Source of the DNA: Mesorhizobium sp. YIM 152430
GTDB lineage: Bacteria; Pseudomonadota; Alphaproteobacteria; Rhizobiales; Rhizobiaceae
DNA length: 64,000 nt
NCBI RefSeq assembly: GCF_029210365.1
Contig: NZ_JARGES010000027.1
Span: 372,001 to 436,000, forward strand
Direction of reading: 5' to 3'
Shown piece after piece: positions 63,285-64,000 of this stretch. The notes beneath the pieces are model-generated. The model was not told the origin of the DNA and made no database searches. It was given only the letters and a program-made list of their open reading frames with translations. Numbering within the stretch: the first letter of the stretch is position 1; each line of letters opens with the position of its first letter. Made by a program: the position numbers and the translations under genes.

Positions 63285-64000
63285 CACACAGCCCTGCCAC
63301 GGTTGGAGACCTCGATCAGGTCGATCAGGCACTGGCGCGCCATGCCTTCGTCGATGGACTTGCGGGCCAGCTCGAGGCCGGCTTCAAGGCTGCGTGCGCG
63401 TCCGGCGACAACGAGCGCACCGGCTGCATTCAGCACCGCGATGTCACGATACGCGTTTTCGGCGCCGTCGAGAACGCTGCGCAGCGCATCGGCATTGGAC
63501 TGCGCGTCGCCCCCCTTGAGTTCTTCCGGCCTGGCACGGCGCAGGCCGAATTGCTCGGGCTCGATCTCGAACGTATGGATTTCGCCGTCCTCGAGCGCGG
63601 CGACCTGCGTCACGCCGGCCGTCGTCATCTCGTCGAGGCCGTCGCCATGGACGACCCAGACCCGCGAGGAACCCAGCTTCTTCAGCACCTCGGCGATCGG
63701 TTCGAGCCAGACCGGCGAGAAGACGCCGACGAGCTGGTTCGCTACGCCGGCCGGATTGGAAAGCGGTCCGAGGAGATTGAAAATGGTGCGCGTGCCAAGT
63801 TCGACCCGGCTCGGGCCGACATGGCGCATCGCGGCGTGATGGGCCGGCGCGAACATGAAGCCGAGCCCTGCCTCGCGGATGCAGGCCGATATTTCCGGCG
63901 CCCCAAGATCGATATTGACGCCGAGGGCAGCCAGCGCATCGGCAGCGCCGGAGCGCGAGGACAGTGCGCGATTGCCGTGCTTTGCGACGGGCACGCCCGC
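63284..64000 (-). CDS. trpD: Anthranilate phosphoribosyltransferase (5' end outside window)
   Basis: TrpD transfers the phosphoribosyl group to anthranilate. The visible 238 or so residues are the C-terminal two-thirds, beginning before [21 protein letters not shown], which contains the conserved HGNR and substrate-binding [34 protein letters not shown] and GDGLDEMTT follow. The N-terminal domain and the PRPP-binding GTGGD lie beyond 64000. The stop overlaps the trpC start. trpG/trpE may be upstream. Confidence 0.94.
   Translation of the reverse strand, partial: AGVPVAKHGNRALSSRSGAADALAALGVNIDLGAPEISACIREAGLGFMFAPAHHAAMRHVGPSRVELGTRTIFNLLGPLSNPAGVANQLVGVFSPVWLEPIAEVLKKLGSSRVWVVHGDGLDEMTTAGVTQVAALEDGEIHTFEIEPEQFGLRRARPEELKGGDAQSNADALRSVLDGAENAYRDIAVLNAAGALVVAGRARSLEAGLELARKSIDEGMARQCLIDLIEVSNRGRAV

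Noticed and set aside
1..64000. Mobile elements, prophage or CRISPR
   Set aside because: No transposase, integrase or phage structural gene, no long repeats, and no regularly spaced direct repeats were seen.

Overview
This window is a gene-dense, GC-rich stretch of a bacterial chromosome with both ends cut inside genes. The gene set points to an alphaproteobacterium of the order Hyphomicrobiales (Rhizobiales), probably of the Phyllobacteriaceae/Mesorhizobium/Brucella type. The evidence is a fused SecDF, the tatC-serS-surE-pcm-nlpD order, a phosphatidylcholine synthase, a DUF1127 mini-protein, a BA14K protein, an IalB-like protein, Atp12 and SdhE, and a GTTC-N7-GTTC LexA box. I see no transposase, integrase, phage gene, CRISPR array or rRNA. 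The largest gap without a gene is about 260 bases.

Region by region: 1-5 kb holds the end of tatC, then serS, surE, pcm and an NlpD-like lipoprotein with a degenerate LytM domain. 5.1-10.5 kb has a DUF815 ATPase facing away from yajC and secDF. These are followed by two close homologues of mitochondrial complex I assembly factors (Mth938/NDUFAF3-like and NDUFAF6-like). 10.5-16.2 kb has a small membrane protein, a fatty acid hydroxylase, trmFO, a lipoprotein of unknown function, a 46-residue DUF1127 protein too short for routine gene calls, and a DUF2157/GDYXXLXY membrane pair. 16.2-24.1 kb has tRNA-Leu(UAG), tig, a Do-type protease, rarA, an RluC-type pseudouridine synthase, a DMT exporter, the F1 chaperone Atp12 and a YggT-like protein. 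24.1-33.6 kb has a VC_2705-type sodium:solute symporter with its DUF4212 partner, an unknown gene, then gltA, gltX, comEC and lexA with its SOS box. 33.6-46.5 kb has recG, sdhE, mfd, a DsbA/FrnE-type protein, a YejA-like binding protein, an IalB-like protein, hspQ, an AEC transporter, a UbiH-type hydroxylase and phosphatidylcholine synthase. 46.6-51.4 kb is a complete BMP/nucleoside-type ABC importer. 51.5-56 kb has a GST, rimO, two small secreted unknowns and an RlpA-type lipoprotein. 56.1-60.1 kb is the most interesting block: a compact four-gene operon of circularly permuted ATP-grasp, alpha-E, transglutaminase-like protein and the proteasome-related peptidase Anbu. 60.1-64 kb has a BA14K protein and the translationally coupled trpD-trpC-moaC-moeA run.

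Together the genes are mostly housekeeping: translation, protein export, DNA repair (lexA, recG, mfd, rarA), central carbon metabolism and respiratory complex assembly, with envelope and transport functions between them. The Anbu operon is a known gene association whose biochemical role is unresolved. The other under-described items are the C/H/D lipoprotein at 13.4 kb, the palindromes upstream of the DUF1127 gene, a hairpin in the yajC leader, and the separation of lexA from moeA by about 27 kb.
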